Assembly: GCA_017444545.1 (NCBI GenBank)
Contig: JAFSWJ010000223.1
Coordinates: 1-7,626, forward strand
Reading direction: 5' to 3'
DNA length: 7,626 nucleotides
Source: Lachnospiraceae bacterium
GTDB taxonomy: Bacteria > Bacillota > Clostridia > Lachnospirales > Lachnospiraceae
Below the pieces are notes generated by a model. It saw nothing but the letters and a program-made list of their open reading frames with translations, ran no database searches and was not told where the DNA came from. Below are positions 1 to 5,794 of this stretch, one piece after another; within the stretch, counting starts at the first letter, position 1; each line of letters opens with the position of its first letter. Position numbers and translations under genes: made by a program.

Positions 1-70
1 CGCTAAGAAACACCGGCTGATTGCTCGCTGATATCATATCCGGCCGATCCCCCAAAAACAATTAACAAAT

Positions 71-97
71 GTGACACCGGGACAGTCCCCCTGTCAC
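71..97 (+). repeat. REP-like palindromic repeat, copy 1
   Basis: A 27-base imperfect palindrome. The ends GTGACA (71-76) and TGTCAC (92-97) pair, and the stem extends outward by two more base pairs to 69-76/92-99. The core contains GGGACAGTCCCCC. By my own base-by-base comparison it matches the reverse complement of the element at 3014-3040 at 19 of 27 positions with no gap, so the two are the same family. From memory, short repeats of the form G(T/G)GACA-nnGGGAC-nGT-...-TGTC(A/C)C are scattered in many Firmicute genomes and resemble REP sequences mobilised by Y1-type (RAYT) transposases. No transposase is visible here, so the mobilisation idea is inference. The copy lies just ahead of the ribosome binding site of the following gene. 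Confidence 0.7.
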
Positions 98-115
98 ATG
101 AGAAAGGAAATAAGT

Positions 116-1129
116 ATGGCAGAGAGTAAGGATGCGAAGGTCTGCAATATCTCGGGGGTGAAGTATTCCGGGATAGGCGGGCAGGCGGTCATGGAAGGCG
201 TGATGATGAAGAATGAGGACAACTATGCCGTGGCCGTGAGGAAAAGTGACGGAACGATAGTTGTGAAAAAGGAAGAGTACAAGGGTCTGGTCTCAAACAA
301 GGTGCTCAAAAACATTCCCATCGTGAGAGGTGTGTTTTCTTTTGTGGATTCCCTGGTACTTGGGATGAGTGCGTTGAATTTTTCCTCGGATGTGTATATG
401 GAAGAGGAGGAAAAAACCGAAGGTGCGGCAGATTCACCGGAAGGAGAAAAAAAGAGATCCGCTGCGGACGGCATCATATCCACGCTTGTTACAATAGTTG
501 CAGTGATACTTGCGGTGGGTCTTTTCATGGTACTTCCGTATTATATCTCGCAGTTTTTCAAAAAACTGGTGACAAATCCCGTCCTTCTCTCCCTCATCGA
601 GGGTGTGATCAGGCTCGTCATTTTTGTGGCATATATCAAGCTGATCTCCCTGATGAAGGATATCAAAAGAGTCTTCATGTATCACGGGGCCGAGCACAAA
701 TGCGTCAACTGTCTGGAATCCGGCATGGAGCTGAATGTCGAAAACGTCAGGAGATCCTCGAGAGAGCACAGACGCTGCGGCACCAGCTTCCTGCTCTACG
801 TGATGGTCGTTTCGATCATCTTTTTCTCCTTCATCCAGACCCCGACCAGATGGCTGAGAGTGGTCCTTCGTATCGTACTTGTTCCGGTGATCGCAGGTGT
901 TGCCTTTGAGTTCATCAGGGCTGCAGGCAGGAGCAACTCCCCCATAATAAGAGCGCTCAGCGCCCCGGGACTCTGGATGCAAAAGCTGACGACGACAGAG
1001 CCCGATGACAGCATGATAGAAGTGGGGATCAGATCCGTTGAGGAGGTTTTTGACTGGAGAAAATACCTGACCGAGAATTTCGGAATGAGCTTTGAAAAAG
1101 AGGAGAACACGCAGGGAGAGGAAGCATGA
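116..1129 (+). CDS. DUF1385 family (YqhQ-like) integral membrane protein
   Basis: A 337-residue protein of the DUF1385/YqhQ family, whose biochemical function is not established to my knowledge. The family signature GGQAVMEGVMM is at residues 21-31, and a conserved HGAEHKC motif at 190-196 looks like a possible metal-binding or catalytic cluster. Four hydrophobic segments are visible at about residues 119-143, 157-180, 224-241 and 249-271, so the protein sits in the cytoplasmic membrane. An acidic, low-complexity stretch (EEEEKTEGAADSPEGEKK) precedes the first membrane segment. I chose ATG 116 because AAAGGA at 103-108 is 7 bases upstream. An in-frame GTG at 71 would add 15 residues encoded by the palindromic repeat and has no ribosome binding site. 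The stop overlaps the prmC start (ATGA), indicating translational coupling. In Clostridia this gene commonly lies beside prmC and prfA, often after rpmE, which fits this context. Confidence 0.9.
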   Translation: MAESKDAKVCNISGVKYSGIGGQAVMEGVMMKNEDNYAVAVRKSDGTIVVKKEEYKGLVSNKVLKNIPIVRGVFSFVDSLVLGMSALNFSSDVYMEEEEKTEGAADSPEGEKKRSAADGIISTLVTIVAVILAVGLFMVLPYYISQFFKKLVTNPVLLSLIEGVIRLVIFVAYIKLISLMKDIKRVFMYHGAEHKCVNCLESGMELNVENVRRSSREHRRCGTSFLLYVMVVSIIFFSFIQTPTRWLRVVLRIVLVPVIAGVAFEFIRAAGRSNSPIIRALSAPGLWMQKLTTTEPDDSMIEVGIRSVEEVFDWRKYLTENFGMSFEKEENTQGEEA

Positions 1130-1956
1130 AGATAAAAAGCCTGCTTTCATACGGGCAGAAAACATTGAAGGATTCCGGCATTGCCGATCACAAAACAGAT
1201 GCAGTACTTCTCCTTGAGCATGTGATAAAGAAGGACAGGACCTTTATCAAGGCACATTCCGATGAGGATGTGACGGATGAAGATGAAAAAACCTACAGGG
1301 TCTTTATCACGGAAAGATCACAAAGAGTACCGCTGCAGCACATCACGGGTATTGCTCCTTTCATGGGTCTGGAGTTTGTCGTAAACGGTGATGTACTGAT
1401 CCCCAGGTTTGATACGGAGTTTGTAACGGAGGAGGTGTTAAAGGAGGTCTGCGACGGCGAAAGGATCCTGGATCTTTGCACCGGCTCGGGCTGCATTCTG
1501 CTTTCCGTTATGAGCTACAAAAACGATATCGACGGAGTGGGGACCGACATCTCCGAAAAAGCACTTTCCGTAGCGAGAGAGAATGCAAAGAGGCTTGGAA
1601 AGTTCCCGTTTTTATTATGCTCCGATATGTTTGAAAAGGTGGAAGGGGTCTTTGACTGCATAGTCTCAAATCCGCCCTACATCAGGACTACAGACATCGA
1701 AAGCCTTGAGCCTGAGGTGAAAGACCATGATCCGCGCGCCGCTCTTGACGGAGGAGAGGACGGGCTTGACTTTTACCGGATCATTGCGGATGAGGCACAC
1801 GGGCACCTGAAAAAGGAGGGCAGGCTCATCTGCGAGATCGGATACGACCAGGGAGAGGCTGTCAAAAGGATATTTGAGGAAAAAGGCTACCGTTATGTCA
1901 GCATAATAAAGGATTATGCCGGAAACGAGAGGGTGATGAAATGTTTGAACAGGTAG
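1126..1956 (+). CDS. prmC: Peptide chain release factor N5-glutamine methyltransferase PrmC
   Basis: A 276-residue S-adenosylmethionine-dependent methyltransferase (HemK/PrmC family) that methylates the glutamine of the GGQ motif in class I release factors, raising their peptide-release efficiency. The N-terminal helical substrate-binding domain covers about residues 1-90. The Rossmann-fold catalytic domain follows, with the SAM-binding motif I DLCTGSG at 116-122 and the diagnostic substrate-glutamine motif NPPY at 182-185. The length is normal for the family. GGGAG at 1114-1118 is 7 bases before the ATG. The start overlaps the upstream stop by ATGA, and the last 16 bases overlap prfA, which encodes its substrate, so production of the two is likely coupled. 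The stop codon is TAG, which is read by RF1. Confidence 0.97.
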   Translation: MKIKSLLSYGQKTLKDSGIADHKTDAVLLLEHVIKKDRTFIKAHSDEDVTDEDEKTYRVFITERSQRVPLQHITGIAPFMGLEFVVNGDVLIPRFDTEFVTEEVLKEVCDGERILDLCTGSGCILLSVMSYKNDIDGVGTDISEKALSVARENAKRLGKFPFLLCSDMFEKVEGVFDCIVSNPPYIRTTDIESLEPEVKDHDPRAALDGGEDGLDFYRIIADEAHGHLKKEGRLICEIGYDQGEAVKRIFEEKGYRYVSIIKDYAGNERVMKCLNR

Positions 1957-3011
1957 AGGATATAGAAAGAAAATACGAGGAACTTTTGCAGATGGCCTCG
2001 GAGCCTGAGGCTGCAAGCGACGGACAGAAGTATATGAAGCTCATGAAGGAGCAGGCCGAGCTTGCACCGGTGGTCGCAGCCTACAGAGAGTACAGGGACA
2101 ATCAAAAGAGCATCGATGAGGCTTTGGAGATAATAAACGAGGAAAGCGATGAGGAGATGAAGGCTCTTGCCCGTGAGGAACTTTCCGAAGCAAAGGAAAA
2201 GGCAGGGGAGCTGGAGAACAAACTGAAGATCCTCCTGCTTCCAAAGGACATCAATGATGACAGGAATGTCATCGTGGAGATCAGGGCGGGTGCCGGCGGA
2301 GATGAAGCCGCGCTTTTTGCCGCAGAGGTCTACAGGATGTATGTGCATTATGCTGAGGGGCGCGGCTGGAAGGTGGAGACCATAGAATACGAAGAAACAG
2401 GTATCGGCGGGATGAAGAATGTTTCTTTCATGATAAACGGCAGCGGGGCCTATGCGATCATGAAATATGAATCGGGAGTCCACAGGGTACAGCGCGTGCC
2501 CGAGACAGAATCCGGCGGAAGGATCCATACCTCCACCATAACCGTGGCAGTGATGCCGGAGGCTGAGGAGGTGGATGTGCAGATAGATGAAAAGGATATC
2601 AGGATCGATGTGATGAGGGCCTCGGGAAACGGAGGACAGTGTGTCAATACCACGGACTCCGCTGTGAGGCTGACGCATTTCCCTACGGGGATCGTTATTT
2701 ATTCCCAGACGGAAAAATCACAGATACAGAACAAGGCAAAGGCCTTCGCTTTGCTGCGATCGAAACTCTATGATCTGGAGCTTCAGAAAAAGCAGGATGC
2801 GGAGTCTGAGGAGAGACGTTCACAGATCGGGACCGGAGACCGGTCCGAAAAGATCCGCACCTACAATTTCCCTCAGGGCCGTGTCACGGATCACAGGATC
2901 AAGCTGACCCTCTACAAGATCGAGGACATATTAAACGGCGATCTGCAGGAGATACTCGATGCGCTCATCGCCGCCGACCAGGCAGCAAAACTCAGCAAAC
3001 AGAGTGCATAG
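1941..3011 (+). CDS. prfA: Peptide chain release factor 1 (RF1)
   Basis: A 356-residue class I release factor, full length for RF1, which recognises UAA and UAG in the ribosomal A site and triggers hydrolysis of peptidyl-tRNA. The codon-recognition tripeptide is P187-E188-T189, the P-x-T form that marks RF1 rather than RF2 (SPF). The catalytic GGQ is at 231-233 in the context [18 protein letters not shown], and Q233 is the predicted PrmC methylation site. The N-terminal coiled helical domain covers about residues 1-100, and the basic C-terminal stretch ([20 protein letters not shown]) is typical. An AGAGGG at 1928-1933 precedes the ATG. The gene overlaps prmC by 16 bases in another frame. The stop is TAG, so RF1 terminates its own synthesis. 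A palindromic repeat begins at the base after the stop codon. Confidence 0.98.
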   Translation: MFEQVEDIERKYEELLQMASEPEAASDGQKYMKLMKEQAELAPVVAAYREYRDNQKSIDEALEIINEESDEEMKALAREELSEAKEKAGELENKLKILLLPKDINDDRNVIVEIRAGAGGDEAALFAAEVYRMYVHYAEGRGWKVETIEYEETGIGGMKNVSFMINGSGAYAIMKYESGVHRVQRVPETESGGRIHTSTITVAVMPEAEEVDVQIDEKDIRIDVMRASGNGGQCVNTTDSAVRLTHFPTGIVIYSQTEKSQIQNKAKAFALLRSKLYDLELQKKQDAESEERRSQIGTGDRSEKIRTYNFPQGRVTDHRIKLTLYKIEDILNGDLQEILDALIAADQAAKLSKQSA

Positions 3012-3042
3012 GCGGGACAAAAGAACCGTCCCCGTGTCCCGC
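3012..3042 (-). repeat. REP-like palindromic repeat, copy 2 (inverted relative to copy 1)
   Basis: A palindrome with an 8-bp perfect stem, GCGGGACA at 3012-3019 and TGTCCCGC at 3035-3042, and a 15-base loop. The inner GGGAC at 3014-3018 can instead pair with GTCCC at 3028-3032, giving two alternative folds. Read on the minus strand, the 27-base core (3014-3040) matches the 71-97 repeat at 19 of 27 positions. It starts right at the end of prfA. Transcribed, it could act as a 3'-end stabilising hairpin for the operon message. It lacks its own T-run, so I do not call it a terminator. Confidence 0.75.
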
Positions 3043-3048
3043 TTGCGA

Positions 3049-3077
3049 TTGACATAAAAAAATCGTTGTTTTATAGT
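3049..3077 (+). promoter_or_regulatory. Sigma-A-type promoter of the GGDEF-TPR operon
   Basis: A perfect -35 TTGACA (3049-3054) is followed by a 17-base spacer and a -10 TATAGT (3072-3077), 5 of 6 matches to TATAAT. Transcription would start near 3084, leaving a leader of about 34 bases before the TTG start at 3118. The spacer and -10 lie inside an inverted repeat (3057-3096), which could also be an operator. Confidence 0.75.
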
Positions 3078-3096
3078 GATATAGCAACGATTTTTT
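3057..3096. terminator. Perfect 12-bp inverted repeat: possible terminator of the prfA operon and/or operator
   Basis: AAAAAATCGTTG at 3057-3068 is the exact reverse complement of CAACGATTTTTT at 3085-3096, separated by 16 bases. As RNA from the upstream operon, the central ATCGTTG/CAACGAT stem followed by U6 would resemble an intrinsic terminator, symmetrical and therefore usable from both directions. The stem is AT-rich and the loop is long, so its strength is doubtful. The same repeat straddles the -10 of the downstream promoter, so a dimeric regulator binding site is the alternative reading. Confidence 0.45.
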
Positions 3097-3117
3097 ATTA
3101 TTTTCCGGAGATGAAGG

Positions 3118-4479
3118 TTGGGCGATAATATAAAGGAAGTAATAAAAACTGAAGACGGAAATGATGTTGAAAGACTGAAGGCTGAGCTTGAGGAGACGAA
3201 GCTCAAGCTGGACATACTGCTTGATAATATACCCGGCGGTGTTTTCAGTTATGATGCGGACAGCGGGAAGTTCGGCTACATAAGCCGGGGCGTGCTGTCG
3301 ATATTTCAGTGCACCGAAGAGCAGTTTCGGGAGCAGTATTACAACAGCTTTGATGTTTTTGTGAACAAGGCTGACCGGGCCATGGTCAAGGAGATGATCG
3401 CAAACCAGATCAGCTTTTTTGAGACCGTGGAGCTGACCTACAGGGTCAAGGACATGACAAACGGCATCATGTGGATCTATCACAAGGGAAGACTTGTGAA
3501 TAACGAGGACGGAAGCCGTTCCTTTTTTGTGGTCATCAGCGATATAACCACGGAAAAGCTGGCACAGCAGAGGCTCGCCGAGATCAATGAAAAGCTCTAC
3601 ATGGAAACGGAGCGTTACAAGCTCATAGAAGAGGCCGTTGATAATACACAGTATGATTATGATGTGCTTGAGGATGTTCTGACCACATCGAGGAAGGATG
3701 CGGACGGAAACAGGATCACCATCAGGGATTTCCGGAAACAGAACATGTACAAGGCCATAATAAATGAAGAGGATTTCCCTGCCTTCAGCAAGGCTATGAG
3801 GGAAGCTCTGAAGGAACAGAAAAAGGGAGTAGTCGAGTACAGGGCAAAGACCGACAAGGGTGAGATGCGCTGGTTCAGGCTCAACTATGCATCCTTTGAA
3901 CACCGTGATATCGTTATCAGGGTCGTGGGATCCGAAAAGGATATAAATGAAGAAAAGCTCCGGGATGAGGAACTGAAGGCAAAGGCCGGCAAGGACGGCA
4001 TGACCGGGCTTTTGAACAAGACCACCATGGAGTCGAAGGTGGAGAAGTTCATAAACAGCAGCGATCCCGGAAGCTGTCATGCGATGCTGATGGTGGATAC
4101 GGACAATTTCAAGAGTGTGAACGACAATCTGGGCCACCCCTTCGGGGATGATGTCATCAGGTTTGTTGCAGGCTCCATCAGGGATACCTTCAGGGAAACC
4201 GATTATGTGGGAAGAATGGGAGGAGACGAATTCATGGTGCTCATGAAGGATACCACTCCCGAGATCACAAAGGAAAGGGCAGCGGATCTCAACAAAAAGA
4301 TCAGAAGGACCTTCACCGAGAGGGATATATCGGTGGGGATCAGCTGTTCCATAGGTATAGCCTTCTTTTCAAAGGACGGGAGAAACTACGATACTCTGTA
4401 CAAGGCTGCGGACCAGGCTCTGTACGAGGCAAAGGAAGCCGGAAAGAACTGCTACAGGGTCAGCGGGAGCGGGGCGTAA
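3118..4479 (+). CDS. Cytoplasmic PAS-PAS-GGDEF diguanylate cyclase
   Basis: A 453-residue predicted diguanylate cyclase, making cyclic di-GMP from two GTP. A short helix (residues 10-24) is followed by a PAS-like sensor domain at about 25-145, a helical linker at 146-165, a second PAS-like domain at about 166-275 and a GGDEF domain at about 290-450. The active-site motif GGDEF is intact at 368-372, the first metal-site segment starts at D327 (VDTDNFKSVND), and the inhibitory I-site RETD is at 359-362, exactly five residues before GGDEF, so product feedback is expected. There is no signal peptide or membrane segment, so it should sense an intracellular signal, and the ligand cannot be told. 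The start is TTG at 3118: GGAG at 3107-3110 is 7 bases upstream, an in-frame TGA at 3112-3114 excludes any earlier start, and no in-frame ATG lies near. It is probably cotranscribed with the TPR lipoprotein 3 bases downstream. Confidence 0.9.
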   Translation: MGDNIKEVIKTEDGNDVERLKAELEETKLKLDILLDNIPGGVFSYDADSGKFGYISRGVLSIFQCTEEQFREQYYNSFDVFVNKADRAMVKEMIANQISFFETVELTYRVKDMTNGIMWIYHKGRLVNNEDGSRSFFVVISDITTEKLAQQRLAEINEKLYMETERYKLIEEAVDNTQYDYDVLEDVLTTSRKDADGNRITIRDFRKQNMYKAIINEEDFPAFSKAMREALKEQKKGVVEYRAKTDKGEMRWFRLNYASFEHRDIVIRVVGSEKDINEEKLRDEELKAKAGKDGMTGLLNKTTMESKVEKFINSSDPGSCHAMLMVDTDNFKSVNDNLGHPFGDDVIRFVAGSIRDTFRETDYVGRMGGDEFMVLMKDTTPEITKERAADLNKKIRRTFTERDISVGISCSIGIAFFSKDGRNYDTLYKAADQALYEAKEAGKNCYRVSGSGA

Positions 4480-4482
4480 CCT

Positions 4483-5526
4483 ATGAAGAAAAAGATCACT
4501 GTTTTCATAAGCATATCCATGGCGTGCCTTCTTTCGGCATGCGCGTTTTCGCATAAACTTGAAAATACAGACTCAGCAGCAGAGGCCGTAAAGAACGGTC
4601 AGTACGAGGAGGCTCTTGTCATGCTGGGGAACGCTGAAGAGGCCGGAGAGGATCCGGAGCTGCTCTACAGGGTGAAGGGCATAGCCGAGATGGAGCTTGC
4701 TTCCTATGAAAATGCCACTGACGACTTTTTAAGATCCCTTTCCGCAAACAAGGGGTATGTAAAGGAGCAGGACAGGGATACCTCCTGCTATCTTGCGGTG
4801 GCCCAGTACAGGAGCGGGGATTATGAGGGCGCAAAGAGCACTTATTCTGCCATCATCGGCCTCTTTCCGCAGGACTATGATGCTTTTCTCCAGAGGGGCA
4901 AGACCGAGCTGAGACTTGGTGAAACGGACAATGCCATAGCCGACTTCAACAGAGCAGTGGCGCTGAATCCTTCCGATCCGGATCTTTTCATTCAGATCTA
5001 TGAGTGTCTCAATGCAGTGGGCATGAAGGATGAGGGTAATAAATACCTGAAGGATGCCATGGAGATCTCCACAAAGCTGACCGACCTGCAGAAAGGAAAG
5101 CTTTATTATAATCTGGGAGAATACGAACAGGCCAAGAATTCCCTTGAAAGCGCAAGGAATGCCAATGCAAAGGGCGGAGTCATGCTGTACCTCGGGCGGA
5201 CCTATGAGGCTCTGGGGGATACGAACTATGCGGCTTCCCTTTACAGGGCCTATCTTGAAGAGGATCCCGCCGATGTGGAGATCTGCAACCAGTTGGGACT
5301 TTGCTGCCTTGATATGGGAGACTATCCCGGCGCCCTGGCAGCCTTTGAGCAGGGACTTGAGGTGCCCGACAATGAATTTGTGCAGACTCTGGAGTACAAC
5401 AGGATCATTGCCTATGAATATCTGTCCGATTTTTCAAAGGCAGCCGCTCTCATGAAGGATTATCTGAAGAAGTATCCCGGCGACAGCGCCGCACAGCGCG
5501 AGAACAGATTCCTCTCCACCAGATGA
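4483..5526 (+). CDS. TPR-repeat lipoprotein
   Basis: A 347-residue protein with a lipoprotein signal peptide: a KKK n-region, a hydrophobic stretch at residues 5-17, and the lipobox L17-S18-A19-C20, so C20 should be lipidated and the protein anchored on the outer face of the cytoplasmic membrane. The rest is almost entirely tetratricopeptide-like helical hairpins, starting near residues 33, 58, 102, 134, 167, 205, 233, 265 and 301. The clearest is DAFLQRGKTELRLGETDNAI. TPR arrays are protein-binding scaffolds, and no enzymatic domain is visible. It follows the diguanylate cyclase stop by 3 bases. A GGGG at 4471-4474 is a modest ribosome binding site, so translation may depend on coupling to the upstream gene. 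The linkage suggests a role in an envelope process controlled by c-di-GMP, but that is inference. The binding partner cannot be predicted. Confidence 0.88.
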   Translation: MKKKITVFISISMACLLSACAFSHKLENTDSAAEAVKNGQYEEALVMLGNAEEAGEDPELLYRVKGIAEMELASYENATDDFLRSLSANKGYVKEQDRDTSCYLAVAQYRSGDYEGAKSTYSAIIGLFPQDYDAFLQRGKTELRLGETDNAIADFNRAVALNPSDPDLFIQIYECLNAVGMKDEGNKYLKDAMEISTKLTDLQKGKLYYNLGEYEQAKNSLESARNANAKGGVMLYLGRTYEALGDTNYAASLYRAYLEEDPADVEICNQLGLCCLDMGDYPGALAAFEQGLEVPDNEFVQTLEYNRIIAYEYLSDFSKAAALMKDYLKKYPGDSAAQRENRFLSTR

Positions 5527-5578
5527 TGTGATAACACTGTCAGCAAGCGCGAGCCTGCCGAAAATGATACATAACTAT

Positions 5579-5608
5579 TTGACATAATACCACAATATCT
5601 TGTGTATA
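5579..5608 (+). promoter_or_regulatory. Weak candidate promoter upstream of nrdD
   Basis: A perfect -35 TTGACA (5579-5584) is present, but the best -10 candidates are TGTATA at 18-base spacing (5603-5608) or TATACA at 20-base spacing (5605-5610), both poor. The near-perfect NrdR box lies inside this spacer, so NrdR would block it. A transcript from here would include the whole hairpin at 5632-5688. Confidence 0.3.
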
Positions 5609-5637
5609 CAACTTGACTTAACCACTATGTGATGTTA
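5590..5637 (+). promoter_or_regulatory. Tandem NrdR boxes controlling nrdD
   Basis: Box 1, CCACAATATCTTGTGT at 5590-5605, matches the NrdR consensus acaCwAtATaTwGtgt at 14 of 16 positions. Box 2, at 5622-5637 (CCACTATGTGATGTTA), matches at about 10 of 16, well in its left half and poorly in its right. The boxes start 32 bp apart, three helical turns, the known tandem arrangement for NrdR, a zinc-finger/ATP-cone repressor of ribonucleotide reductase genes. Their position around the -35 of the promoter at 5613-5641 and upstream of nrdD fits repression when nucleotides are plentiful. Confidence 0.75.
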
Positions 5638-5641
5638 TCAT
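5613..5641 (+). promoter_or_regulatory. Extended -10 promoter of nrdD
   Basis: The -35 TTGACT (5613-5618) matches consensus at 5 of 6, the spacer is 17 bases, and the -10 TATCAT (5636-5641) matches at 5 of 6, preceded by the extended -10 TGn at 5633-5635. Transcription should begin near 5648, giving a leader of about 147 bases. NrdR box 1 lies upstream of the -35 and box 2 fills the spacer and touches the -10. Confidence 0.65.
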
Positions 5642-5688
5642 GTGAAATGTCAGCGATTTTAGCGCATTTCTCAGGATAACATTTTTTT
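5632..5688 (+). terminator. Probable intrinsic terminator of the GGDEF-TPR operon
   Basis: ATGTTATC (5632-5639) pairs with GATAACAT (5675-5682), TG (5641-5642) with CA (5672-5673), and GAAATG (5644-5649) with CATTTC (5665-5670), forming a long interrupted stem followed by seven T (5682-5688). It lies about 105 bases past the TPR gene stop. The stem is AT-rich with internal mismatches, so strength is uncertain. Its 5' arm coincides with the -10 of the nrdD promoter, so transcripts starting near 5648 would lack that arm and escape termination. Confidence 0.55.
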
Positions 5689-5757
5689 ATACGAAAAAAA
5701 TACAGTGAGAAAAGTTGTTGTGCGCACGGATTCGGTTGACATAAAAAATATTCTAAG

Positions 5758-5771
5758 CCCGAAAAAACGGG
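5758..5771 (+). other. Small hairpin in the nrdD leader
   Basis: CCCG (5758-5761) and CGGG (5768-5771) pair around an A6 loop, ending 7 bases before the GGGGGA ribosome binding site at 5779-5784. It is too short and lacks a T-run, so it is not a terminator. It might influence ribosome access or message stability, but it may be incidental. Confidence 0.3.
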
Positions 5772-5794
5772 TATCTATGGGGGAATAAAAGAGT

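Noticed and set aside
71..115. GTG at 71 as an earlier start for the DUF1385 gene.
   Set aside because: The extra 15 residues are encoded by the palindromic repeat and there is no Shine-Dalgarno before 71, whereas ATG 116 has AAAGGA at a 7-base distance and fits the family N-terminus.
176..184. GGQ tripeptide in the DUF1385 protein as a release-factor motif.
   Set aside because: It belongs to the family signature GGQAVMEGVMM in a membrane protein, without the surrounding release-factor domain.
434..1165. Minus-strand open frame of 243 codons opposite the DUF1385 gene.
   Set aside because: It is antisense to a recognisable family member, and its charged, histidine-rich translation is typical of a shadow frame.
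1914..2678. Minus-strand open frame of 254 codons opposite prfA.
   Set aside because: It is antisense to a fully conserved RF1 and lacks domain-like features.
2992..4137. Long minus-strand open frame (381 codons) opposite the GGDEF gene.
   Set aside because: It runs across the intergenic promoter and repeat, its translation resembles no protein I know, and the opposite strand encodes a clear PAS-GGDEF protein. It is a codon-bias shadow.
5720..5727. GTGCGCAC palindrome in the nrdD leader as a regulator site.
   Set aside because: An 8-base palindrome with no flanking symmetry and no matching known operator is too weak to call.
5736..5741. TTGACA as the -35 of a promoter close to nrdD.
   Set aside because: No acceptable -10 hexamer occurs at 15-19 bases downstream; that stretch is CCCGAAAAAACGGG.
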